Program-made: the position numbers and the translations under genes
NCBI GenBank assembly: GCA_905215325.1
Contig: CAJMPP010000032.1
Coordinates: 1-24,528 of the forward strand
Direction of reading: 5' to 3'
Source of the DNA: an uncultured bacterium
Lineage (GTDB): Bacteria > Actinomycetota > Coriobacteriia > Coriobacteriales > Eggerthellaceae
Length of the DNA stretch: 24,528 nt
Part shown: in pieces, positions 7,528-13,912 of the stretch
How positions within the stretch are numbered: position 1 is the first letter of the stretch
Layout of the letters: the number at the start of each line of letters is the position of its first letter
Notes under the pieces: model-generated
What the model was told of the DNA's origin: nothing
What the model saw: only the letters and a program-made list of their open reading frames with translations
The model's database searches: none

Positions 7528-8238
7528 TTAAAACAACGTTCCCTGTCCCTGCCCAAGCTCTGCCGGGGCTGGCGGTTGCTCCGGTACGGCCGTTAGCGCG
7601 AACCCTTCGCGATTTGCTAGCTTTTGCCAGTTGGCCACCAGGCTGGGCCACGGCGCGCGCAACCACCAACGGGCTTCGGCGAGCGTTAACGCCAGGGGCA
7701 TACGGTTGTGCACGGGCGCAACGTTAGCGTTCGGGCGCGTAGTCACCACCGAGAAGCAGCCTTGACCGCATACCGTCGCCAGCAGCAGCGGAGAACCGTC
7801 GCCGCTTTCGAAACGATATTGCTGCTTGATTCGCCGCCCCGTTTTCGGGCTGCGTGCCGTTTGGGTCGCATGCGCTTCGAAGAAACCGCCCGTCACCACG
7901 ATGCCGCGACCCTGCGCGATCGGCTGCTCCCACATACCTGGATTCGGCCCCATCGCCGTTTCCAAGCGCGTGTTGTACACGGGGCGTTGCTGCCATTCAA
8001 CAGGGAATCCCCAGGTCAAACGTTCAACAGCCAGTTGGCTTTCCGGACCGCGGACGATTACGCCAACGCCCGCGCCAGGAAACGCATCCTCGCCCGGCTC
8101 AACCTGCGCCGTCGCGGCTTCACCAGCCATCGGACGCGCAGACCAATCGGGCTGCGCGTTCACAGGCGAATCCGCCTGCAGCTCGCGCACAACTTCCGCA
8201 ACCTCATCCCACGTAACGACCGTGAACCTTCTGCACAC
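7528..8238 (-). CDS. SRAP/YedK (HMCES) family abasic-site DNA-protein crosslink protein
   Basis: This encodes 236 residues, a normal family length. After removal of Met, the N-terminal Cys2 (MCRRF, family MCGRF) becomes the residue that covalently traps abasic sites in single-stranded DNA. Other motifs are YNTR (88-91, N89), the conserved Glu in GGFFEAH (E121; most members have Tyr-Glu-Trp here) and VHNRMP (176-181, H177). The start is GTG (8236-8238) because Cys must be residue 2; GGGGCGG lies upstream. Family members act in repair of damaged single-stranded DNA and are often linked to SOS genes. The gene stands alone, next to the restriction-modification island, and has the palindrome array at 8293-8422 in its upstream region. 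Confidence 0.92.
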   Translation of the reverse strand: MCRRFTVVTWDEVAEVVRELQADSPVNAQPDWSARPMAGEAATAQVEPGEDAFPGAGVGVIVRGPESQLAVERLTWGFPVEWQQRPVYNTRLETAMGPNPGMWEQPIAQGRGIVVTGGFFEAHATQTARSPKTGRRIKQQYRFESGDGSPLLLATVCGQGCFSVVTTRPNANVAPVHNRMPLALTLAEARWWLRAPWPSLVANWQKLANREGFALTAVPEQPPAPAELGQGQGTLF

Positions 8239-8292
8239 GATGAACCGCCCCTGCTTCTTCTTAGGGTCCGCCCCGCCGCCCTCGACTTTCAG

Positions 8293-8422
8293 TTATACGT
8301 TTTCGCGATTCGTATAAAGAAGGCGGCTGGAATCCCATTTACTTTATACGATTTCCTGAATTCGTATAATTTAGCGCGCGTTTTCGAGCGCTTCTTTATA
8401 CGATTTCGCGTTCCGTATAAAG
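8293..8422. promoter_or_regulatory. Three regularly spaced 25-26-bp palindromes upstream of the SRAP gene
   Basis: Palindromes at 8293-8317, 8344-8369 and 8396-8420 all have TTATACG on the left and CGTATAA on the right with a TTTC-containing core. Start-to-start distances are 51 and 52 bp, about five helical turns. The two spacers are 26 bp each and unrelated to one another. The third palindrome extends to 11-bp arms. The array lies between the GroEL 3' end and the SRAP 5' end, so it is most likely an operator array for the SRAP promoter. The binding protein is unknown. Confidence 0.7.
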
Positions 8423-8425
8423 AAC

Positions 8426-8445
8426 GGGAGCCCCGTGGGGCTCCC
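8426..8445 (-). terminator. Strong short hairpin, possible distal groEL terminator
   Basis: GGGAGCCCC (8426-8434) and GGGGCTCCC (8437-8445) pair over 9 bp. On the minus strand GTTCTTTAT follows, a partly T-rich tail that overlaps the third palindrome of the array. Confidence 0.5.
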
Positions 8446-8473
8446 ATTTAGCGTGCTCTATTGAAAAGGGCTG

Positions 8474-8510
8474 GCGAAGCCGAAGCTTCGCGTTGGGGAA
8501 CTGCTTCCCC
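8474..8510 (-). terminator. Two hairpins just after groEL
   Basis: On the minus strand the first hairpin is GGGGAA/TTCCCC (8495-8510). The second is GCGAAGC/GCTTCGC (8474-8491), with a TTCG tetraloop on that strand, followed by CAGCCCTTTTC. They lie 29-65 nt past the groEL stop and probably end its transcript together with the hairpin at 8426. Confidence 0.6.
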
Positions 8511-8538
8511 GTCCGGCGCAACAGCTGCTTGCGCGGCG

Positions 8539-10137
8539 CTACTTCTCTTCCTTGTCCTTCTTGTCAGCCTCGGTGATGCTGCAGTTGGTGATGAGGATAA
8601 GCGAGGCAACGGACGCGGCGGCCTGCAGGGCCGTGACGGTGACCTTCGCCGGGTCGGCAACGCCCATGGAGATCATGTCGCCGTACTCGCCGGTCTCGCA
8701 ATCCAGGCCGAAGCCGGGCTGCGCCTCAAGCGCCTTGGCAACCTCGACATCGCCGTTGTAGCCGGCATTGCTGCACAGCGCGCGCATGGGCTCCTCGAGC
8801 GCCTTGCGCAGGATGTCCACGCCGAAGCGCTCCTCCTCGTTGGCGACTTCCACCTGGTCAAGCGCCTTGGACGCCTGGATCAGGGCAACGCCGCCGCCGG
8901 CGAGCAGGCCCTGGCTTGCAGCCGAGCGCGTTGCGCGCAGGGCGTCCTGGATGCGGCTGCGGATCTCGTTCATCTCGGTCTCGGTTGCAGCGCCGACGCT
9001 CATGACGGCGATGCCGCCGGACAGCTTCGCCAAGCGCTCGCGCATGACGTCCAGCTCATAATCGGAATGCGGGGTCTTCAGCTCGTTGCGGATAGCCTCG
9101 CAGCGCTTCTCGATGGCGTCTTGCTTGCCCTTGCCGCCGATGATGAGCGTGCGGCTCTTCGTGATCTGCACGCTTGCGGCGCGACCGAGCATGCTCTTCT
9201 TGGCGTCGGACAACGACAGGCCGCGCTCGGGGGAGATGACCTCGCCGCCGGTGAGAATAGCCATGTCCTCCAGCTCGGCCTTGCGGCGCTCCTCGGCGCC
9301 GGGGCACATGACGGCTGCGCTGATGAGCGTGCCCTTCTGGCGATTCATGAGCAGGGAGTTCAGGGACTCGCCGCGCACGTCATCGGCCACGATGAGCAGC
9401 GGATGGCCGGACTGCATGACCTCCTCGAGCACGGGCACGACGTCCTTGAAGTTGTCGGCCAAGCGCTGGTCGGTGATCAGGATGTAGGGCTGCTCCAGCT
9501 CGCCGGTCATGGAACCCATGTCATCGGCCATGTACGGGGAGATGAAGCCGCGGTCGAACAGCATGCCCTTCTTGACTTCCAGGTCGATGCCGAACTTGGT
9601 GGACTTCTCAACGGAGATGACGCCGTCCTGGCCGATCTCGTCCAAGGCCTCGGCGATCTTCGCGCCGATCTCGGGGTCGCCCGAGGAAACGGTTGCGATC
9701 TCGGCCATCTGCTCGCGCGTGGTCACCTGCGTGGCGGCCTTCAGCAGCTCGTCAGATGCGACGTCGGCGGCCTTCTGGATGCCGCGGCGCAGCGCCAGCG
9801 GGTCGTTGCCGGCGGTAACGTAGCGCACGCCCTCGCGCACGATGGCATCGGCGAGCAGCGTTGCCGTGGAGGTGCCGTCGCCGGCCTCGTTGTTCGCGGC
9901 GGTCGCAGCCTCGCGGACCACCTGCAGGCCCATCTTCTCCACATGGTCGTATGCGCCCACGTGCGCGGCAACGGTAGCGCCGTCGTTGGAGACGTTGGGA
10001 TGGCGCTCGCCCTTCTTGGTGATGCCGACGTAGCGGCCCTTCGGGCCGATGGTCACGCGCACCGCGTCGGCCAGCTTCGCCACACCGGTCGCAAGCTTCT
10101 CGCGCGTCTCGTTGTCGTATGCGATTTCCTTAGCCAT
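8539..10137 (-). CDS. groEL: GroEL-type chaperonin (Cpn60)
   Basis: This encodes 532 residues, a little short of the usual 540-550. It forms the ATP-driven folding chamber in the cytoplasm. ATPase elements are intact: TIGPKGRYV near the N-terminus, NDGATVA (Asp equivalent to E. coli D52), AGDGTSTAT (D87) and IQDALRATR (D398), with the AGGGVAL motif. The N-terminal segment ITKKGERHPNVSNDG and the following AAHVGAYDHVEKMG are clearly divergent from the canonical form, and the Gly-Gly-Met tail is replaced by a charged DKKDKEEK end. The start MAKEIAYDN at 10137 has AAGGAAGGGG upstream; a longer in-frame reading is not needed. CIRCE lies upstream at 10192-10218. No groES is adjacent. It may be a second, specialised copy. 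Confidence 0.95.
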   Translation of the reverse strand: MAKEIAYDNETREKLATGVAKLADAVRVTIGPKGRYVGITKKGERHPNVSNDGATVAAHVGAYDHVEKMGLQVVREAATAANNEAGDGTSTATLLADAIVREGVRYVTAGNDPLALRRGIQKAADVASDELLKAATQVTTREQMAEIATVSSGDPEIGAKIAEALDEIGQDGVISVEKSTKFGIDLEVKKGMLFDRGFISPYMADDMGSMTGELEQPYILITDQRLADNFKDVVPVLEEVMQSGHPLLIVADDVRGESLNSLLMNRQKGTLISAAVMCPGAEERRKAELEDMAILTGGEVISPERGLSLSDAKKSMLGRAASVQITKSRTLIIGGKGKQDAIEKRCEAIRNELKTPHSDYELDVMRERLAKLSGGIAVMSVGAATETEMNEIRSRIQDALRATRSAASQGLLAGGGVALIQASKALDQVEVANEEERFGVDILRKALEEPMRALCSNAGYNGDVEVAKALEAQPGFGLDCETGEYGDMISMGVADPAKVTVTALQAAASVASLILITNCSITEADKKDKEEK

Positions 10138-10191
10138 GCTATGAGCCCCTTCCTTGAGCACGTGCATAACGATATTTGCTACCAAAGAAAG

Positions 10192-10218
10192 TTAGCACTC
10201 TTTGCCCACGAGTGCTAG
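10192..10218 (-). promoter_or_regulatory. CIRCE operator (HrcA site) of groEL
   Basis: TTAGCACTC, 9 nt, GAGTGCTAG. This matches the consensus TTAGCACTC-N9-GAGTGCTAA except for the last base. It lies 55 nt upstream of the groEL start and predicts HrcA repression relieved by heat or unfolded-protein stress. Confidence 0.95.
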
Positions 10219-10263
10219 ATGCAGGCAGGTATTTATGGGAAACGGAAGCGTTTCGTTACCTAT

Positions 10264-10797
10264 TTACGCTTCCAGCCACGCCGCCAGCGGCTCGGGGGAG
10301 TCGAACACGTCGCAGTTGTTGCGCCAGTCGGTAGAGTTGAGGCCCGTGGCGGTCGCGCGGTCAAGCATCTCGACCAGCGGGTCGAAATAGCCGCCCACGT
10401 TCAGGATGGCGCTCTTCGCATCCAGCTCACCGGCCTTCACCTGGGAGACGATGTCGAAGAACTCGTCGAACGTGCCCAGGCCGCCAGGCAAGGTGACGAA
10501 CGCATCGGCCAGCGAGGTCATGTGCGTCTTGCGGGTGGCAAGGTCGGATTCGCAGATCAACTCGGTACACGGGTACACGGGGCGACCCTTCTTGTTCAGG
10601 CCCTCGGTGACGACGCCTATGACGCTGCCGCCCGCATCGCCCACGCCGTGCGCCACCGCGCCCATCAGCCCCACGTCGTAGCCCCCGAACACCAGGCCGT
10701 GCCCATGCTCGGCCAACGTGCGTCCCAGCTCGTAAGCGGCATCGATGTACAGCGCATCCAGATTCCGGCTCGACGAGCCGAACACGCATATCCTCAT
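10264..10797 (-). CDS. LOG family Rossmann-fold protein (TIGR00730 type)
   Basis: This encodes 177 residues. The N-terminus RICVFGSSS and the motif LPGGLGTFDEFFD (family PGGxGTxxE) identify the LOG/lysine-decarboxylase-like family; several members hydrolyse nucleoside monophosphates such as cytokinin riboside phosphates to the free base. The first glycine-rich segment reads FGGYDVGLMG where most members have GGGxxGLMG. ATRKTHM contains the conserved Arg-Lys pair. The start at 10797 has AAGGGAG 8 nt upstream; a longer reading to 10824 adds nothing conserved. It stands alone, with a minus-strand terminator at 10853-10882 upstream and a weak GAAACG/CGTTTC hairpin (10239-10254) downstream. The cellular substrate cannot be told. 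Confidence 0.9.
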   Translation of the reverse strand: MRICVFGSSSRNLDALYIDAAYELGRTLAEHGHGLVFGGYDVGLMGAVAHGVGDAGGSVIGVVTEGLNKKGRPVYPCTELICESDLATRKTHMTSLADAFVTLPGGLGTFDEFFDIVSQVKAGELDAKSAILNVGGYFDPLVEMLDRATATGLNSTDWRNNCDVFDSPEPLAAWLEA

Positions 10798-10852
10798 GGC
10801 GAACTCCCTTGGTCTTGAATTCACAGCGCTGCCTAGGGTACACCATTACAGC

Positions 10853-10882
10853 AAAACCCCGGCGCGCGCCTGCGCACCGGGG
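10853..10882 (-). terminator. Minus-strand terminator upstream of the LOG gene
   Basis: CCCCGG (10857-10862) pairs with CCGGGG (10877-10882), and GCGC with GCGC inside. On the minus strand TTTTGC follows (complement of AAAA 10853-10856). It faces the LOG gene about 56 nt before its start, so it could act as an attenuator or end an upstream non-coding transcript. Confidence 0.7.
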
Positions 10883-10907
10883 TCCCGAGCTTTTCCACAG
10901 GAGCCCT

Positions 10908-11006
10908 GAGCCTTCACCGGAATCCCAAGCCCTTTTTAACGCAGGGGGATGCTCCCCTTGCGGGCTTTTCCCCGAGCCTCCACCAGGATTCCAAGCCCTT
11001 TTAAAC
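10908..11006. repeat. Imperfect 33-bp direct repeat, period 66 bp
   Basis: Copies at 10908-10940 and 10974-11006 share the pattern GAGCCT-CACC-GGA-TCC-AAGCCCTTTT-AAC with few differences. Sequence before each copy (GCTTTTCC) is also related, suggesting a decayed 66-bp tandem duplication. Confidence 0.7.
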
Positions 11007-11189
11007 TTCTGGGCGGTTTTGAAGGTCGGAAGCATTAAAACGGGCTAACCAGACATCCGTGACCTGGTCTTTTACTGAAAGGTCGCAAGACAACGCTCGA
11101 AAAAACCGCCCAGAAGACCGGGAACCATGGCGAAAAAGGCTCTGTTTTCCTGCAAAACAGCCCAGAACTAGCACCCTGCGTGCAAGCGA

Positions 11190-11234
11190 GAAGAAAAAGG
11201 CGCGCGGCGCTTCTCAGGTTGCGCCTGTCGCGCC
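11190..11234 (-). terminator. Terminator of the winged-helix/TorD operon
   Basis: A two-part stem pairs GGCGCG (11199-11204) with CGCGCC (11229-11234) and GGCGC (11206-11210) with GCGCC (11221-11225). On the minus strand it is followed by TTTTTCTTCT. It lies about 47 nt after the TorD stop. Confidence 0.85.
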
Positions 11235-11280
11235 CCCCCTCGCGAAAGCGGGAAGAAAAGGGCCCCCGAGCCTTCGAACG

Positions 11281-11988
11281 CTATGCGGCTTGGTCCGCGC
11301 TATCCAGCAGCTCGTCCAGAACGGCAGCGTCTTCCTCGGTGTAGCCCATGACCAGCTGTGCCAGGCCCTGATAGAACATGGTGCGCGAGAAACGGCGCAT
11401 GTCCTCGGTCATCATGGGCAGCCAGTTCAACAGGTGGTCCTGCGCGAACGTGCGCTGCGTGCGCAGATGCTCGATGGCCGCGTCCTCGTCGCCGGCGCGC
11501 AGGGCGTCGGCGGTGCGCATGGCCATGCGCTGCATGAATTCCAGCTCAAGGGCGATATGGTCCTCGCCCTCGGTCCAGCTGCCGCGCTTGAGGTTGTTCT
11601 CGCGCAGCGTCTGCAGCACCTCGGCACGGGCCTCCTGCATCATCAGACGGCGCTCGGAGGTGTACACGCTCTCGAAGGGGTACGCCGCCGAAAAGCCGTT
11701 GACGCCGTGGCCGATGAACGTGCGCACGTAGTCGATGGCCAGCTCGTTGATGCTGTCGTCCCAGCTGGTGCGCAGATAGTCGTACAGCATGTGGTAGCCC
11801 TCGTCCACCTTGGCGTTGCCCGTGGCGGCCGGGAACCGCATGCCCTGACGCTCGGTGAGCACCGCTTCGTCGACCTCCTTCAAGAACAAGCGAGCCATCA
11901 GGCCGTACGTGCGGGCGCGACCCTCCATCAACGCAACCAGGTCCGCTTCCTGCTCGGCGATCTGCACCTCGATCATATCCTCAGCCAT
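11281..11988 (-). CDS. TorD/DmsD family molybdoenzyme chaperone
   Basis: This encodes 235 residues, nearly all helical. Family landmarks are YPFESVYTS (103-111) and EDHIALELEFM (142-152), the conserved surface of TorD-type redox-enzyme maturation proteins. These bind the Tat signal peptide of an apo-oxidoreductase (DMSO/TMAO reductase type) and assist molybdenum cofactor insertion before export. The start ATG has GGGGGAG about 8 nt upstream, inside the end of the preceding gene; the gap between the two genes is 3 nt, so they are translated from one mRNA. No molybdoenzyme gene is in the window, so the client is encoded elsewhere. A strong terminator follows at 11190-11234. Confidence 0.92.
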   Translation of the reverse strand: MAEDMIEVQIAEQEADLVALMEGRARTYGLMARLFLKEVDEAVLTERQGMRFPAATGNAKVDEGYHMLYDYLRTSWDDSINELAIDYVRTFIGHGVNGFSAAYPFESVYTSERRLMMQEARAEVLQTLRENNLKRGSWTEGEDHIALELEFMQRMAMRTADALRAGDEDAAIEHLRTQRTFAQDHLLNWLPMMTEDMRRFSRTMFYQGLAQLVMGYTEEDAAVLDELLDSADQAA

Positions 11989-11991
11989 CGG

Positions 11992-12807
11992 TTACTCCCC
12001 CTTCTTCGAAAACGCGGACTCAACCTCGGGCAGCATGCGGCGGCCCAGATCGGTCAACTGCCACGAGCGATTCTTCCAGCACAGCGCGTCGGTCTTCTCC
12101 AGCATGTCGATGAAGTGCCCGCCGAAACGGCGCGGGCTCCGCACCACCTCGAACGCATCGACCAGCTGCTCGATATCGTCCTTCGAGCGCGGACGCTCGT
12201 TCACGAACCCCATCACGGCACGGTATACCTCCAGGTATCTCGCATCGCGGTCGAAAACCATGGTGCGGAAGGCGGAGCCGTCCGTCATCTGCCCGAACAC
12301 CTCGCGGCCAGCATCAGTGGTGCGCCACACGGGGTCGACGCGTTCCTTGATCTCCAGGAACTCCACGCCCTCGCCGGCATCCTCGCGCTCCTCGGATGTC
12401 TCGGGCATCTCCAGCTCGAGCGCACCGGCACGCTCGAGCATGCGGCACAGCGTCGTGGTGCCGTACACCGAGCGGTTGTCCGCCTGCAGCGCGTCCACCT
12501 TCTCGGTCAGCTCGCTGTTCAGGCAACCGCCGTCGCACCAGCCGAGGATGGAAACCAGCACCGGGCGTCGGGCCGGATTGTGGTCGAATAGGGAAAGCAC
12601 CGCCTCGACGGCGCCGCCCTGGCGCTCGGGACTGTACACCGCCTCGCGCCGCATGTCCTCTGGCATGTTGCGCATCGTGGGGTAGTCGACCGTGTCAAGC
12701 GGGTTGTCGTCGTCCATGTCCTCCTGGTCGATGTCCAGGTCATCAACGGCCAGCGGATCGAACTCCTCCTCTTCGTCCCACAAGCCGGCAATCTGGTCTT
12801 CAGTCAT
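11992..12807 (-). CDS. Tandem winged-helix protein paired with TorD
   Basis: This encodes 271 residues of unknown exact function. Residues 1-45 are very acidic. Two stretches look like winged-helix units: about 65-170 (VLVSILGWCDGGCLNSELTE... ending in VWRTTDAGREVF) and about 190-265 (YLEVYRAVMGFVNERPRS... ending in WQLTDLGRRML). Both close with the aromatic-x-(L/T)TdxGR type wing typical of such folds. No basic recognition surface stands out, so it may contact protein as well as DNA. It is the first gene of a two-gene operon with TorD. The start has AGGGGGA upstream and a TATAAT box at 12938-12943. A role in regulating or maturing the same oxidoreductase is inferred from pairing only. Confidence 0.75.
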   Translation of the reverse strand: MTEDQIAGLWDEEEEFDPLAVDDLDIDQEDMDDDNPLDTVDYPTMRNMPEDMRREAVYSPERQGGAVEAVLSLFDHNPARRPVLVSILGWCDGGCLNSELTEKVDALQADNRSVYGTTTLCRMLERAGALELEMPETSEEREDAGEGVEFLEIKERVDPVWRTTDAGREVFGQMTDGSAFRTMVFDRDARYLEVYRAVMGFVNERPRSKDDIEQLVDAFEVVRSPRRFGGHFIDMLEKTDALCWKNRSWQLTDLGRRMLPEVESAFSKKGE

Positions 12808-12889
12808 CGTGAATCCCCCTGTTCTTCATGTCGAACCTTGCGCGCTCGGCGCCCAAGGCCGGCGCCCTTCTTGGAAACGGCGGCCGAAT

Positions 12890-12920
12890 GCCTGCGAACA
12901 TCCAGGTCGCAGGCGTTTTT
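12890..12920 (+). terminator. Orphan plus-strand terminator-like hairpin
   Basis: GCCTGCGA (12890-12897) and TCGCAGGC (12907-12914) form an 8-bp stem followed by GTTTTT. No plus-strand gene precedes it. On the minus strand it falls in the 5' leader of the winged-helix gene. Confidence 0.55.
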
Positions 12921-12937
12921 CCTCTTCGCTGCCGCCC

Positions 12938-12943
12938 ATTATA
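12938..12943 (-). promoter_or_regulatory. -10 box for the winged-helix/TorD operon
   Basis: TATAAT on the minus strand (complement of ATTATA). No good -35 is found at 16-18 nt. Transcription from here would give a leader of about 125 nt that contains the hairpin at 12890-12914. Confidence 0.5.
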
Positions 12944-13083
12944 GGAAGCGCGGGGAACAGGCCATCATCCTGCAAACCCTAAAATGGCGAAGTTGCCGCC
13001 GCCGGCACGCCACCCGGGACGCCGACAGCATCATACGCGGGGGCTGATTCCATGTTTCTCCAGGTCAGGGGCTTATGAATCAG

Positions 13084-13112
13084 TTGCGGAAGCAGCCATG
13101 CGCCCGTATACT
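13084..13112 (+). promoter_or_regulatory. Promoter of the small secreted protein gene
   Basis: TTGCGG (13084-13089), a 17-nt spacer and TATACT (13107-13112) give a good sigma-70-type match, with about 55 nt of leader before the ATG at 13175. Confidence 0.7.
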
Positions 13113-13174
13113 GCAAACCACGTTGTCGAAAGCGGGGCTTCCATTCCTCGACTCTTACGAGAAGGGAGGCTCAA

Positions 13175-13636
13175 ATGGCAAACGTATCTTGGGGCAAGAA
13201 GCTTCTTGCCATCGCGGTCGCGTGCTGCGCGTGCGCGATGATCGCCGTGCCGGCCTATGCGTTCTACTACGTCCACAGCAATGAGGGCGTCCAGGTGGAA
13301 AGCAAGGGCGTGTACGAGGTCACGTGCGTGCTGGACGAAACCGCCCAGGGCGGCGCTATCCGTAGCGAGCTGGTCATCGTTCCCGAGGGAAGCACGGTCA
13401 AGGACCTGCTGAACGAGGATGTCATGTCCAGCGAGAATCAGAACGGCCTTGAGGCCATTCACAACTACGATGCCACCAGCTTGACCGATTACCTGGCCGG
13501 CAAGCAGTACACGGCAACCGTGTACGCCGCCGAGACCCAGAAGCCGGGCACGCAGACCACGCACGACGGTCAGGGCACCACAGGTGAGGACACCCAGCTC
13601 AACCGCTACGACAACGTGGTCATCAAGGTGGCCTAG
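13175..13636 (+). CDS. Small secreted protein, unknown function
   Basis: This encodes 153 residues. Residues 1-29 are a signal peptide (basic start, long hydrophobic core, AYA before F30). The mature part begins with YYVHSNEGVQVESKGVYEV and is probably beta-rich. IVPEGSTVKDLLNEDV (68-83) resembles the segment found in DUF4430/SLBB-like secreted domains, but the match is too weak to name. There is no lipobox, sortase motif or second membrane helix. GAAGGGAGG is an excellent ribosome site, the promoter at 13084-13112 is clear and a terminator follows at 13754, so it is monocistronic and probably well expressed. A free secreted or wall-associated binding protein is the most that can be inferred. 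Confidence 0.8.
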   Translation: MANVSWGKKLLAIAVACCACAMIAVPAYAFYYVHSNEGVQVESKGVYEVTCVLDETAQGGAIRSELVIVPEGSTVKDLLNEDVMSSENQNGLEAIHNYDATSLTDYLAGKQYTATVYAAETQKPGTQTTHDGQGTTGEDTQLNRYDNVVIKVA

Positions 13637-13753
13637 CGCCTGACGCGCATATGGGCCGGTCGACCAGCCGGCCCGCGCGCGACAAGGTCGCGAACGCGGG
13701 CACGCCTGTGCAGCGAACATCTCGATATCCGGCGGGGAACACGCTCCCGCAGC

Positions 13754-13776
13754 ATCATCCTCCTGGGATGATTTTT
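13754..13776 (+). terminator. Terminator of the small secreted protein gene
   Basis: ATCATCC (13754-13760) and GGATGAT (13766-13772) form a 7-bp stem followed by TTTT. Upstream, a GC-rich GGCCGG/CCGGCC hairpin near 13652-13671 has no T-run. Between this terminator and the next gene, GGGGT...ACCCC near 13809-13830 is a possible operator. Confidence 0.75.
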
Positions 13777-13912
13777 CCATTTCCGCAGCTCAACAGCCTG
13801 ACTTTAATGGGGTAACATCAAAATCACCCCGTATCGCGCGCATCATCCCCCAATCGCCCGCTATCATGGACGGCGAAGAGGATGCACAGCACAATACCGG
13901 GAGGGTTTGCGT

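Larger units (their letters stand above)
10883..11280. other. Gene-free repetitive stretch
   Basis: No convincing coding region is seen on either strand. Besides the 33-bp direct repeat it holds a perfect 15-bp inverted repeat, CTTCTGGGCGGTTTT (11006-11020) with AAAACCGCCCAGAAG (11102-11116). It also has a short CTGTTTT/AAAACAG hairpin near 11142-11160 and an ACCAG/CTGGT hairpin near 11048-11068. The stretch lies between two minus-strand terminators. Confidence 0.6.

Noticed and set aside
8293..8422. CRISPR-like array: three palindromic 25-26-bp repeats with 26-bp spacers
   Set aside because: Only three units, cores differ between copies, spacers are short, and no cas gene or leader is present. 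An operator array fits better.
10138..10185. Longer N-terminus for GroEL
   Set aside because: MAKE is the normal GroEL start and has its own ribosome site; the extension would cover that site.
8461..10218. 585-codon open frame opposite groEL
   Set aside because: It is antisense to a strongly conserved gene; the product is Leu/Ala/Gly/His-rich with no domain. The same reasoning removes the long frames opposite pknB (21881-23785), TorD (11059-12591), rodA-pbpA (20428-21849) and the FHA genes (16130-17629).
10138..10263. groES upstream of groEL
   Set aside because: Only 126 nt lie between the LOG gene and groEL, holding CIRCE and no coding frame of groES length.
12984..13241. 85-codon plus-strand frame before the small secreted protein
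   Set aside because: It spans the promoter and overlaps the start of the well-supported gene at 13175 in another frame; no ribosome site.
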